Shown here: in pieces, positions 8,819 through 16,035 of the stretch
Layout: every line of letters begins with the position of its first letter
How positions within the stretch are numbered: the first letter of the stretch is position 1
Assembly (NCBI GenBank): GCA_051155755.1
Contig: DAXETY010000142.1
Span: forward strand, 1-25,626
DNA: 25,626 nucleotides
DNA from: DAXETY01 sp051155755
Lineage (GTDB): Bacteria; Desulfobacterota; Desulfobacteria; Desulfobacterales; SG8-13
Reading direction: 5' to 3'
The notes under the pieces: model-generated
Seen by the model: only the letters and a program-made list of their open reading frames with translations
What the model was told of the DNA's origin: nothing
The model's database searches: none
Translations under genes and position numbers: made by a program

Positions 8819-10273
8819 TTATTGCTGGTTGCCGGCGGCCGCCGGATCGAGCACCCAGGTGTCCTTGCTGCCGCCGCCCTGGGAGGAGTTGACCACCAGG
8901 GAGCCCTTGCGCAGGGCCACCCGGGTCAGGCCGCCCGGGATCACGTACAGATCCTCGCCGTAGATAATGTAGGGCCGCAGGTCCACGTGCCGGCCTTCGA
9001 AATGATCCTCGACGATGGTGGGCACCCGCGACAGGCGGATGGTCGGCTGGGCCATGTATTCGCGCGGCCGGGCCCGGATATGCTCCGCGAATCGCCGGCG
9101 CTCTTCGGCCGAGGCGTGCGGGCCTACCAGCATGCCGTAGCCGCCGGATTCGTTGGCGGACTTGACTACCAGCGTGTCCAGGTGCTCCAGCACATACTGC
9201 AGCTGTTTCGGGTCGGAGCAGATGTAGGTGGGCACATTGGGCAGAATCGGGTCTTCGCCGGTGTAGTAGCGGATGACCTTCGGCACGTAGGCGTAGATGA
9301 CCTTGTCGTCGGCGATGCCCGTGCCGGGTGCGTTGGCCAGGGCGATGCGGCCGCTGCGGTAGGCCTGCATCAGGCCCGGAACCCCCAGCAGGGAATCCGG
9401 TCGGAAGGCCCCCGGATCGAGAAAATCGTCGTCAATCCGGCGGTAGAGCACATCGATCCGTTGCGGCCCCCGGGTGGTGCACAGATAAACCCGGTCGTCT
9501 TCTACATACATGTCGCGGCCTTCGACCAACTCCACCCCCATCTGCCGGGCCAGAAAGGAATGTTCAAAATAGGCCGAGTTGTACACCCCCGGTGTCAGCA
9601 CGCCCACCCGGGTCGGGTCGTTGTTGTGCGGGGCGATGTGCTCGAGCATTTCCAGCAGCCGGTTGGGGTAGTCCTCCACGGCCCGGATGGGCGTGGTGGC
9701 AAATACCTTCGGAAAGGTCCGTTTGAGCACCTGCCGGTTTTCCAGCACGTAGGAAACCCCCGACGGGCAACGCAGGTTGTCTTCCAGCACGTAGAACTGG
9801 CCGTCGGCATCGCGCACCAGGTCGGTGCCGGTGACATGACACCAGATACCGGACGGCGGCCGGAGCCCCTCGCACTGGCGGCGGTAGGTTTTTCCGCTGA
9901 AGATCAGCTCTTCGGGAATCACCCGGTCTTTAATGATTTTGCGTTCGGTGTAGATGTCGTCGATAAAACAGTTGAGTGCATATACCCGCTGTTTTAATCC
10001 GGCTTCGATGCGTTGCCACTGCGACCACGGGATGATCCGTGGAATGATGTCGAAGGGGAAGATGCGCTCGGTTCCGGCACTGTCGCCGTAGACGGTGAAA
10101 GTGATGCCCATTTGCAGCAGGGCGCTTTCGGCGGCCCGTTGCAATGCGGACAGTTCGCCGGCGGCCAGAGATTGTATCCTGGTAATCAGCGGATCCGCAC
10201 CCGGGCGCGGACAGCCCCTGGCGGCGAAGAGTTCATCGTAAAAATCACCGGGATCGTAATTGGAAAAATTCAT
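8819..10273 (-). CDS. Circularly permuted ATP-grasp protein (stand-alone)
   Basis: 484 residues from the chosen start; predicted ATP-dependent carboxylate-amine ligase. Motifs in order: GITFTVYGD, ERIFPFDIIPRII, GLKQRVYALNCFIDDIY, HVTGTDLVR, FYVLEDNLRCPSGVSYVLENR, DVLYRRIDDDFLDP, VVKSANESGGYGM (Lys371 and the glycine-rich nucleotide loop), YVIPGGLTRVAL and GGGSKDTWVL. All catalytic-looking residues are intact, unlike the fused copy at 4364. The ATG at 10273 (MNFSNYDPGDFYDELF) fits the family N-terminus; an in-frame GTG at 10315 with GGAAGG upstream would add 14 residues and cannot be excluded. It is first in an operon with alpha-E. The region 10274-10505 should hold its promoter, but I see no convincing -35/-10 pair. 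Confidence 0.94.
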   Translation of the reverse strand: MNFSNYDPGDFYDELFAARGCPRPGADPLITRIQSLAAGELSALQRAAESALLQMGITFTVYGDSAGTERIFPFDIIPRIIPWSQWQRIEAGLKQRVYALNCFIDDIYTERKIIKDRVIPEELIFSGKTYRRQCEGLRPPSGIWCHVTGTDLVRDADGQFYVLEDNLRCPSGVSYVLENRQVLKRTFPKVFATTPIRAVEDYPNRLLEMLEHIAPHNNDPTRVGVLTPGVYNSAYFEHSFLARQMGVELVEGRDMYVEDDRVYLCTTRGPQRIDVLYRRIDDDFLDPGAFRPDSLLGVPGLMQAYRSGRIALANAPGTGIADDKVIYAYVPKVIRYYTGEDPILPNVPTYICSDPKQLQYVLEHLDTLVVKSANESGGYGMLVGPHASAEERRRFAEHIRARPREYMAQPTIRLSRVPTIVEDHFEGRHVDLRPYIIYGEDLYVIPGGLTRVALRKGSLVVNSSQGGGSKDTWVLDPAAAGNQQ

Positions 10274-10505
10274 AGTGCGGGTCCGATATCGACTTTCGGC
10301 TTGGCTCGAATCCACGCAGACGGCCTTCCGAGCGAAAGTGCAGCGAAGAGAGGCTCGCGATCATACACACTCTGCAACTTTTGGGCCAGATTCGAAGACG
10401 GCTGGAAACAGTGATTCCGTGCTTGTCAGCCCGAGGGAATGCGCACGCAGACAACAAATATGTCGTATAAAAAACATTGTTTAACAAAATTGTAACGGAC
10501 ACGAG

Positions 10506-11294
10506 CTAGTAGGCTTGCACCAGCCCCCCGTCGGCCAGCATGGTCTGGCCGGTGATGTAAGTGTTGGCCCCCGAACAGAGAAATACGATCAGCCGGGCCA
10601 TTTCCACCGGTTCGCCGTAGCGGCCCATGGGAATTTCCGCGGCGGCCTTTTCCAGGATGACCTCCACGCTGGTGCCGGCCTTCTCGGCCCGGCCGGCGGC
10701 CAGCTGCCGGGCACGTTCGGTATATATTTTTCCGGGGCCGACCACGTTGACCAGGATATTGCGGGCGGCCATCTCCCGGGCCAGGGTTTTGGAAAGGCCC
10801 ACCACGCCCATGCGAAAGGTGTTCGACAGGATCAGGTTGTCGATGGCCTGGGGGGTGGAAGAGGAGGTGCAGTTGACGATGCGTCCGCCGCCGGCCTGTT
10901 TCATGTACGGCAGCACGGCGCTGATGCTGCGTATAAACCCCAGAAGCGTCAACTCGAAGGCCTTCTGCCAGTCGACATCATTGAAATTTTCGAACCCGCC
11001 CGCCGGCGGGCCGCCGGAGTTGTTGACCAGCGCGAACACCGAACCCATCGCATCGGCGGTCTCGACCGCAACGCGGCGGACATCTTCCGGGCGGGTGATG
11101 TCACCGACCCGGTATTGGACCGTGCCGCCGGTGGCGCCGGCGATTTCCTGCTGCGCCTGCCGCAGCCGCTCTTCGGATCGGGCAAACAGCATCACCCGGG
11201 CCCCTTCCCGGGCAAATTCGGCGGCGGCTGCCTTGCCGATGCCGCCGCTGGAGGCCATTACCAGAACGCCTTTGTCCTTCAGTCCCAGGTCCAC
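10506..11294 (-). CDS. Atypical short-chain dehydrogenase/reductase
   Basis: 262 residues with a Rossmann fold of the SDR superfamily: cofactor loop ASSGGIGKA (residues 14-22; the canonical pattern is TGxxxGxG), NNSGG near residue 91 and a C-terminal ITGQTMLADGG. The active-site segment reads NLILSNTFRMGVVGLSKTLARE. The usual Tyr-xxx-Lys is not present in its normal place, as in the BKR-like SDR subgroup that departs from the catalytic tetrad. Oxidoreductase activity is therefore not assured. The start is GTG at 11294, with an excellent AAGGAGAT inside the end of the upstream gene, whose TGA ends three bases before. It forms an operon with the FAH-family gene, which suggests a shared small-molecule (keto or aromatic acid) catabolic route. 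Confidence 0.9.
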   Translation of the reverse strand: MDLGLKDKGVLVMASSGGIGKAAAAEFAREGARVMLFARSEERLRQAQQEIAGATGGTVQYRVGDITRPEDVRRVAVETADAMGSVFALVNNSGGPPAGGFENFNDVDWQKAFELTLLGFIRSISAVLPYMKQAGGGRIVNCTSSSTPQAIDNLILSNTFRMGVVGLSKTLAREMAARNILVNVVGPGKIYTERARQLAAGRAEKAGTSVEVILEKAAAEIPMGRYGEPVEMARLIVFLCSGANTYITGQTMLADGGLVQAY

Positions 11295-11297
11295 CTG

Positions 11298-12203
11298 TCA
11301 GATCTCCTTTCGATTCGAATCCGTGCTGCGAAGCTTGAGATCCGCCACCGGATTTTGCAGGGGCGGAAACCCGGTGATGCGGCAGGCCACCGCGTCGCCG
11401 TCAGCAATCACCGCCGCTCCGGGCGTGCCGGTGGAAATCACGTCACCGGGCCGCAGGGTCATCACCTCCGATAGAAAGGACACCAGAAACGCGGGTGAAA
11501 ACGTCATGTTGGCCACCACGTTTTCGGCGTGCGCCTTTCCATTGTGAATGGTGGTCACCTGCAGCTGCGCGACGTCGGGGATCTCGTCCGGGGTGAGCAA
11601 TACCGGGCCGAAGCTGAAAAAGGTATCGAAGCTCTTGGCCACGGTCAGATAACGCGGGTTGAGCTTCAGAATGTCTTCGGCCGTCATGTCGATGACCGGA
11701 GTAAAACCGGCCACCACATCCAGCCAGTCTTCGATGGCCACGTTGCGGCAGGCCTTTCCGATCACCACGCCCAGTTCGGCTTCGGCCGTGGTCCGCCGGC
11801 TTCTTGCAGGGATGTGTATGACATCGCCCCAGCCGATCACGGTGGTATCCGGCTTCATAAAACTGCCCGGTATGCCGGTGGGGGTGGTTTCGGCCAGGTC
11901 GGCCGCATGGGCGGCGTAATTGAGGCCGATTCCCCAGATTTTGGGCGGATGCCGATACAGCGGCGCAAAGCGCACCTCGGCTGCTGCCACGGCGGCTTTG
12001 CGGAGCGTTTGCCCGATTCCGGGACTCCAGCCCGGCTGGCTTCCCCGCAGTGCTGCCAGGTGGCCCCCGGCAATCAACGCCAGGGTATCGCTGGGCCAAT
12101 CGGTGCCCAGGGTGCGGTTCACCGCGGCCATCGGCACGAAGTCACCGTCCAGCTGCAGTGCGGCGGTTTCGGTTTGATCGATTTGGATTGTGGCGATTCG
12201 CAT
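11298..12203 (-). CDS. Fumarylacetoacetate hydrolase family protein
   Basis: 301 residues. Members hydrolyse C-C bonds of acylpyruvates, decarboxylate oxaloacetate, or hydrate/isomerise 2-oxo acids from aromatic degradation, using a Mg2+ or Mn2+ bound by acidic residues. Seen here: KIWGIGLNYAAHAADL, the metal-site segment TAEAELGVVIGKACRN, VIDMTAEDILKLNPRYLTVAKSFDTFFSFGP, and the typical end segment LRPGDVISTGTPGA. The ATG at 12203 (MRIATIQ) has GGAAGG upstream; the open frame extends further 5' without family similarity. Three bases separate it from the SDR start. The exact substrate is not predictable; the standard FAH label alone should not be read as tyrosine degradation. The upstream gap (12204-12410) separates it from the XRE regulator on the same strand. 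Confidence 0.93.
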   Translation of the reverse strand: MRIATIQIDQTETAALQLDGDFVPMAAVNRTLGTDWPSDTLALIAGGHLAALRGSQPGWSPGIGQTLRKAAVAAAEVRFAPLYRHPPKIWGIGLNYAAHAADLAETTPTGIPGSFMKPDTTVIGWGDVIHIPARSRRTTAEAELGVVIGKACRNVAIEDWLDVVAGFTPVIDMTAEDILKLNPRYLTVAKSFDTFFSFGPVLLTPDEIPDVAQLQVTTIHNGKAHAENVVANMTFSPAFLVSFLSEVMTLRPGDVISTGTPGAAVIADGDAVACRITGFPPLQNPVADLKLRSTDSNRKEI

Positions 12204-12410
12204 GCCGTTTCCTTCCGTGATGGCGCCCGGACACTGTCTCTCGAGCCCCGGCGATTTTCGAGATTGCCCTGTAACGCGTATGTAATCAGAATGCAACAGG
12301 CAAACCACCGGGGGCGCCGGCCCAGCCGGTATCACGGAAGCAGGTCTTCGATTGCGGCGGCAGATGCCCCGGCCCTTGCGGTTTGCCCGTCTCCGCACCG
12401 CTGTCGGCTG

Positions 12411-12875
12411 TCAGGAGTCGGAATCTTTTTGCCGCAGGAGCGTTTTTTCCAGCGTTCGGAGGTAGTTCAGCATCGGATGGAGCATACCGGGCTGGATGCG
12501 GTCGATGAATTTCAAGTAGCGGAAAATGTCTTTCAGCAGGTTGGGATTCGAAAAGCCGTCGACCCGCAGCACCGAATCCGGAAAGACCGGTTCCAGTGCC
12601 TCGGCGTTTTGGAGGCCTTCGGCATCGAACTCGGCAATGCCGTCCGGCGCTATGCTCAAATGTCTGCCGAGGAAAAGCATCTGTTCATAGCGACTCCCCA
12701 ACGATTCGGCAATCTGGGCCCGTTTGATTTCGGGCAGGGGTTTGCGGCCGGCCAGATAATCATTGAGGTGACTGCGGGAAATGCCGACGGCGTCGGCAAG
12801 CCGGGCTTGAGCGCCTCTGCCCTGTTCACTGAGCAGACAGCTCAGAGCGATACGAAAATGCGCCGAAGGATCCAT
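12411..12875 (-). CDS. XRE-family helix-turn-helix regulator
   Basis: 154 residues from the chosen start. Residues ~21-62 are a lambda-repressor/Cro type HTH (QARLADAVGISRSHLNDYLAGRKPLPEIKRAQIAESLG) followed by EQMLFLGR, a common boundary in short XRE proteins. The C-terminal ~80 residues (LRVDGFSNPNLLKDIFRYLKFIDRI) are unrecognised and may mediate dimerisation. ATG 12875 (MDPSAHFRIAL) matches where such proteins usually begin; alternatives at 12911, 12947 and a GTG at 12965 are in frame and none has a good ribosome site. It lies upstream of the FAH-SDR pair on the same strand and downstream of an AT-rich region with palindromes, so autoregulation and control of that pair is a reasonable inference. 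Confidence 0.82.
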   Translation of the reverse strand: MDPSAHFRIALSCLLSEQGRGAQARLADAVGISRSHLNDYLAGRKPLPEIKRAQIAESLGSRYEQMLFLGRHLSIAPDGIAEFDAEGLQNAEALEPVFPDSVLRVDGFSNPNLLKDIFRYLKFIDRIQPGMLHPMLNYLRTLEKTLLRQKDSDS

Positions 12876-13529
12876 GAGAAAGCGTGATATGGATTTGGAT
12901 TTGCGGATCATTCCTTTGAAAAGGAGGCCGACTTTGCCGGCTACAGCCATTGTCGGTGACAGCACGCTCCGCCATCAGCGGAGCCCATCGAAAGGGCTGT
13001 CTTAATTCCCAAATTTTTATACTATACATTTGTGTACTGCACAATTCAATTCGAAAATATGAGAACTTTTGCCCTCGGCACAACAATTCTAAATTTTTAG
13101 AATAAATTGATTGAGTTTCTAAAATCAGTGTATTCTCAGAATGATCTTTGGAATGGAAGCGAAGGGATTCTCGCTGGCGGGGTACCACGGCGGGTGATCG
13201 GATCCGATGGTTTCTTACGGGACGACCGTGTTCATGTGCTCTGGCCACGGCATTCTGCACATTTTATTGACATTTTATAGAATCAAATCGCATATCATTA
13301 CAAGGTCTAAATTCATTTGTTGACAATACCGACAGATTGGCGATGGTTCACACATGACAGCTCGAATTTAAAGTAATGCGATATCACCGGGTGGATGAAA
13401 AACGTTCTGATGGATCGGAGGCAATACTGATCCGTGCGGCATTGCACCGGGGTGAGTCGGTATGCTACGAACATCGATCGTTTCAAAATTGTTGCCAATG
13501 CGGTACACGACAGGATGGCTGAGGTTCCA
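12876..13529. other. AT-rich divergent intergenic region
   Basis: Between the XRE gene (leftward) and the RidA-like gene (rightward), about 650 bases fall sharply in GC content, especially 13010-13360. It contains the palindrome group listed at 13086 and two TTGACA-like hexamers on the plus strand (13267-13272 and near 13319), neither with a convincing -10 at 17 bases. No coding potential is recognised. It most likely carries the promoters of both flanking genes. Confidence 0.5.
13086..13142. promoter_or_regulatory. Cluster of TTCTAAA/TTCTCAGAA palindromes, candidate operator
   Basis: ATTCTAAATTTTTAGAAT (13086-13103) is an 8-2-8 inverted repeat. A further half-site TTCTAAA is at 13117-13123 and a perfect 5-1-5 palindrome ATTCTCAGAAT at 13132-13142. 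Repeated half-sites of the same sequence in an AT-rich region upstream of an XRE gene are what an autoregulatory operator array looks like. Assignment to that regulator is inference. Confidence 0.4.
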
Positions 13530-13928
13530 ATGAAACCAGTACGAGTTTCCAGTGGCAGCCCTTACGAAGCCCGGATCGGCTTTTCCAGGGCGTTGCGGAC
13601 CGGCAACCGGATCGTTGTTTCGGGCACGGCCCCGATCGGTCCGAACCGGGAGACGGTGGCAGTGGGGGATCCCTCGGCCCAGGCGCGCCGGTGTTTCGAG
13701 ATTATTCAGTCCGCTCTTGAAGATGCCGGTGGTGCGTTGGCGGACGTGGTTCGGACCCGCATTTTTTTGAAGAACATCGATGACTGGGAGGCGGTGGCCC
13801 GGGTTCACGGTGAATTTTTTCGAGACATTCGCCCGGCCAGCACGATCCTGCAGGTTTCGGGTTTTATCGATCCGGACTGGCTGGTTGAAATTGAGGCCGA
13901 TGCGATCCTGCAGAACGATAAACCTTAA
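13530..13928 (+). CDS. RidA-family protein lacking the archetypal substrate arginine
   Basis: 132 residues, YjgF/YER057c/UK114 fold (small trimeric proteins). N-terminus MKPVRVSSGSPYEARIGFSRA, then NRIVVSGTAPIG, ADVVRTRIFLKNIDDWEAVARVHGEFF and LVEIEADAIL. Archetypal RidA hydrolyses 2-imino acids from PLP enzymes and uses an Arg in a PARS motif to hold the carboxylate; here the matching segment is RPAST, with Ser104 at that place. Imine deaminase activity of the classical kind is therefore doubtful. The ATG at 13530 has GAGG at 13521-13524; ATG 13515 and a further in-frame start at 13434 are less likely. The next gene starts 40 bases downstream on the same strand. Confidence 0.9.
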   Translation: MKPVRVSSGSPYEARIGFSRALRTGNRIVVSGTAPIGPNRETVAVGDPSAQARRCFEIIQSALEDAGGALADVVRTRIFLKNIDDWEAVARVHGEFFRDIRPASTILQVSGFIDPDWLVEIEADAILQNDKP

Positions 13929-13968
13929 AAAAGCCGAAGCGGTGTGGTGAGTGCCCGCGGAGAGAGGG

Positions 13969-14628
13969 ATGAAAAGCAAAGCCGACTCGTCAACATCCGG
14001 TTTGGCGGATATCGGACACATCCTTGTTCGGGATGCGGAGGCAATTACCGCGACCTGGCTGGCCAAAGAACGACGGGCGCTGTCCAGCGCATCCGGTGCC
14101 CATCGCGAAGAACTGCGCAACATGATTCCGAAATATTTGAAGGCCCTGGGAGCGGAGTTGTCCAGCACCGCCGCGTCGCAAGGCGAACGAGATCGCTCAG
14201 CGCGCATTCACGGCATCCATCGCTGGCAAAACGGGTGGGCCCTCAACGAAGTCGTCGCGGATTATCAACTGCTTCAGATCACCATCCTGGATCATTTGAC
14301 CGAATGCCTGCATCGACCCCTTTCGATGGAAGAGGTGAAGGCCCTCGGCGTCTATATCGACGATGCCATCCGGGAGGCGGTCACCACCTTTGCCGATCAC
14401 TCGCAGGAAGAACTGCGTGCGATCAACAAAACCCTCGAAGAACGTATCCGCGAAAGAACCCGGCTGGCCGAAGACAGGGCCCAGCGTTTGAAACGGGCGG
14501 CCCGGGACCTGATCAAGGCCAAGCAGCACGAGCGGCTCGAAATGATTGACGGCAAAATGGAAGTCTGGAGCGAAGTCGGCACGGGCACCCGCATCCAAAT
14601 GCGGGTGCCGAAGCAACTGGAATCATAA
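13969..14628 (+). CDS. RsbRD-type sensor with internally deleted histidine kinase module
   Basis: 219 residues. Residues ~1-135 are an RsbRD N-terminal domain (LVRDAEAITATWLAKERRAL, WQNGWALNEVVADYQLLQITILDHL), then a coiled coil (EELRAINKTLEERIRERTRLAEDRAQRLKRAA). Families with this arrangement continue into a HisKA-type dimerisation helix and an HATPase. Here DLIKAKQHER, which resembles the beginning of the dimerisation helix, is followed at once by LEMIDGKMEVWSEVGTGTRIQMRVP, which resembles the last strands of an HATPase domain. The phosphoacceptor His and the ATP-binding N, D and first G boxes are missing, apparently by an in-frame deletion. The ATG at 13969 has GGAG at 13959-13962; a GTG at 13951 is the alternative. 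It cannot be an active kinase; it could be a scaffold or a decaying gene. Confidence 0.8.
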   Translation: MKSKADSSTSGLADIGHILVRDAEAITATWLAKERRALSSASGAHREELRNMIPKYLKALGAELSSTAASQGERDRSARIHGIHRWQNGWALNEVVADYQLLQITILDHLTECLHRPLSMEEVKALGVYIDDAIREAVTTFADHSQEELRAINKTLEERIRERTRLAEDRAQRLKRAARDLIKAKQHERLEMIDGKMEVWSEVGTGTRIQMRVPKQLES

Positions 14629-14939
14629 CGAGGCGGGACATACAATGCTTCGCTGTCCGAAGCTGTTAGCGGCATCCACCGGCAGTGTTTGACATCGATC
14701 AAAACTTGCAGGCCGCACGCGATCATAAAGCACTACCGAACCGTGACTCGCGCGACTCCGAAACCGGAATGCCGGATAATGGGAACGCTCACCGGCCGGC
14801 CGATCCGGAGCCTTCGCAGAGATTGAAACCGGAAGTGTTTTCTGCCGGGAAAAAGGGTCGATCGCCAACGCAAGCGGAAAAGCTTTGTGTCGGCCTACTT
14901 TCCGGCGTCTGCTCATAGAACCACCCCGGGAGGCGAACC
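14629..14939. other. Intergenic region with an FNR/CRP-like box
   Basis: 311 bases without a recognised gene. TTGACATCGATCAA (14689-14702) differs by one base from the FNR consensus TTGAT-N4-ATCAA. It lies about 240 bases upstream of the GNAT start, which is far for direct control. A 77-codon open frame at 14685-14918 has no recognisable features. Confidence 0.25.
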
Positions 14940-15443
14940 GTGGCCCCAAGCCGAAAAACCGCAATTTCAAACCATCTTCCAGCAGAAATCGTGCCGGCGA
15001 CCACGCCCGAGCACATCGACACCATCCGCGCACTGTTTCGCAGCTACGAACAGCTTTTAAATGTGGATTTGTGTTTCCAGGGTTTCGAAGCCGAACTCGC
15101 CGGGCTTCCGGGGCGTTATGCCCCGCCGGAGGGTGCGCTGCTGATCGCGTTCCTTGGCGACGAGGCGGCCGGCTGCGTCGCCATGCGCAAGCACCAGCAA
15201 GGGGTGTGCGAAATGAAACGCCTGTTCGTCCGACCGTTTTATCGCAGGTGCGGGATCGGCCGCCGCCTGGCACAGGCAGTCATCCAAGCCGCCAGAGACG
15301 CCGGATACACCACCATGTTGCTGGACACCCTGACCTCGCTGGGCCCTGCCATGCGCCTTTACGAACGGATCGGCTTCAAACCGCGAGCGCCTTATTATGA
15401 AAATCCATTGCCGAACGTCGTTTACTGGGAATTGAGCCTGTGA
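14940..15443 (+). CDS. GNAT-family N-acetyltransferase
   Basis: 167 residues, Gcn5-related acetyltransferase fold, transfers an acyl group from acyl-CoA to an amine. The acetyl-CoA pyrophosphate loop is EMKRLFVRPFYRRCGIGRRL (residues 91-110), with R-C-G-I-G for the Q/RxxGxG/A motif. It is followed by the helix LAQAVIQAARDAGY and the end strands LLDTLTSLGPAMRLYERIGF. The start is GTG at 14940, with GGGAGG seven bases upstream; this ribosome site decides for the rare start codon. There is no operon partner: the preceding gene ends 311 bases before. The substrate is unknown; sequences of this type include many stand-alone small-molecule acetyltransferases. Confidence 0.92.
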   Translation: MAPSRKTAISNHLPAEIVPATTPEHIDTIRALFRSYEQLLNVDLCFQGFEAELAGLPGRYAPPEGALLIAFLGDEAAGCVAMRKHQQGVCEMKRLFVRPFYRRCGIGRRLAQAVIQAARDAGYTTMLLDTLTSLGPAMRLYERIGFKPRAPYYENPLPNVVYWELSL

Positions 15444-15511
15444 TTTTTGCCCAAACCAGGTGCGATGCACCCGGTGCAAGTTCAACATCGAAGCACAACA
15501 GTGCTTCTGTC

Positions 15512-15547
15512 TTTTCTTGCCAGCGGCAATTAACGCTGGCAAGAAAA
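15512..15547. repeat. Perfect 14-bp inverted repeat
   Basis: TTTTCTTGCCAGCG (15512-15525) and CGCTGGCAAGAAAA (15534-15547) pair perfectly around an 8-base loop. It lies 68 bases after the GNAT stop. The terminal A/T tracts are inside the stem and not after it, so it is not a textbook terminator, although the transcript hairpin would be very stable. Confidence 0.65.
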
Positions 15548-15551
15548 TTCA

Positions 15552-15574
15552 AGCCACCCGCTTCGCGGGTGGCT
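15552..15574. repeat. Perfect 10-bp GC-rich hairpin
   Basis: AGCCACCCGC (15552-15561), loop TTC, GCGGGTGGCT (15565-15574). It lies five bases after the previous inverted repeat. Stable tetraloop-like hairpins of this kind are found as REP elements and as subterminal hairpins of IS200/IS605 elements; no transposase is present nearby. Confidence 0.6.
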
Positions 15575-15660
15575 GTTGACTCCAGCGAAGGCGTTAATCT
15601 AAGCCATTCTGCTTTTGCGTACCGCAGTGTGCACTCTCATTGTTTCGATAAAACCTCCCC

Positions 15661-15882
15661 CTAAGAATCGATAAAATCTACAGGCTGTTGCCGACTCGGT
15701 GAGACCATCTTCTCACGCATGGCAATAATGGGACAAAACGGGCAAGATACGATACTGCCGTGACAGGCTTTATGACAAATACGGCCGATGAGCCCGTTTG
15801 CGGACATCCGGGGCAGAAGTGCCGACGCTTCGCCGGCCCAGCGCAACTGGTGGTCTAGAAAATGGCCAAATCCCCCAATCAT
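15661..15882 (-). other. Small open frame, possibly remnant, unrecognised
   Basis: 73-codon frame with several cysteines (RICHKACHGSIVSCPFCP) and no recognised domain. It begins between the two direct repeats at 15867-15902, has no ribosome site, and lies in a region that otherwise looks like mobile-element debris. I include it only because it fills this gap; it may not be expressed. Confidence 0.2.
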
Positions 15883-15902
15883 TTTGTGTCAAATCCCCCA
15901 AT
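15867..15902. mobile_element. IS21-like end: two 13-bp direct repeats, remnant
   Basis: CAAATCCCCCAAT occurs at 15867-15879 and again at 15890-15902, a 23-base period. On the minus strand this reads ATTGGGGGATTTG. Multiple direct repeats near a terminus are a feature of IS21-family ends. No istA or istB gene and no second end are found in the window, so this is at most a solitary remnant. Confidence 0.35.
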
Positions 15903-15972
15903 GTTCGGATGCCCCCGGTAGCTTTAAATCAATAACCCCTCGATATTAAACAATAATCAAGAATAAAATTTT

Positions 15973-15988
15973 TGGCATGCGATTTGAA
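15973..15988 (+). promoter_or_regulatory. Weak sigma-54-like promoter upstream of receiver gene
   Basis: TGGCATGCGATTTGAA matches the TGGCAY-R-N4-TTGCW pattern with correct spacing, except that the -12 GC is GA. It is 48 bases before the ATG at 16036. The missing C at -12 is a serious defect, so this is a weak candidate. Confidence 0.25.
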
Positions 15989-16035
15989 ATGTCTGTCGTT
16001 GTCTTGCAATCATTTTCAACACAGAGGTATTTCAG

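Noticed and set aside
8585..9997. 470-codon open frame on the plus strand
   Set aside because: Antisense to the intact ATP-grasp and alpha-E genes; composition is typical of a complementary-strand shadow.
10515..11547. Two long plus-strand frames over the SDR gene
   Set aside because: Shadows of the SDR coding sequence, which has clear Rossmann-fold motifs on the minus strand.
11529..12887. 452-codon open frame on the plus strand
   Set aside because: It spans the antisense of the FAH gene, the gap and the XRE gene without any recognised motif.
13368..14207. 279-codon minus-strand frame
   Set aside because: It covers the RidA-like gene and the sensor gene in antisense; no domain is seen.
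15512..15574. Intrinsic terminator or CRISPR-like repeat
   Set aside because: No T-run follows the stems as needed for an intrinsic terminator, and there is no repeated spacer-repeat pattern; kept only as hairpins.
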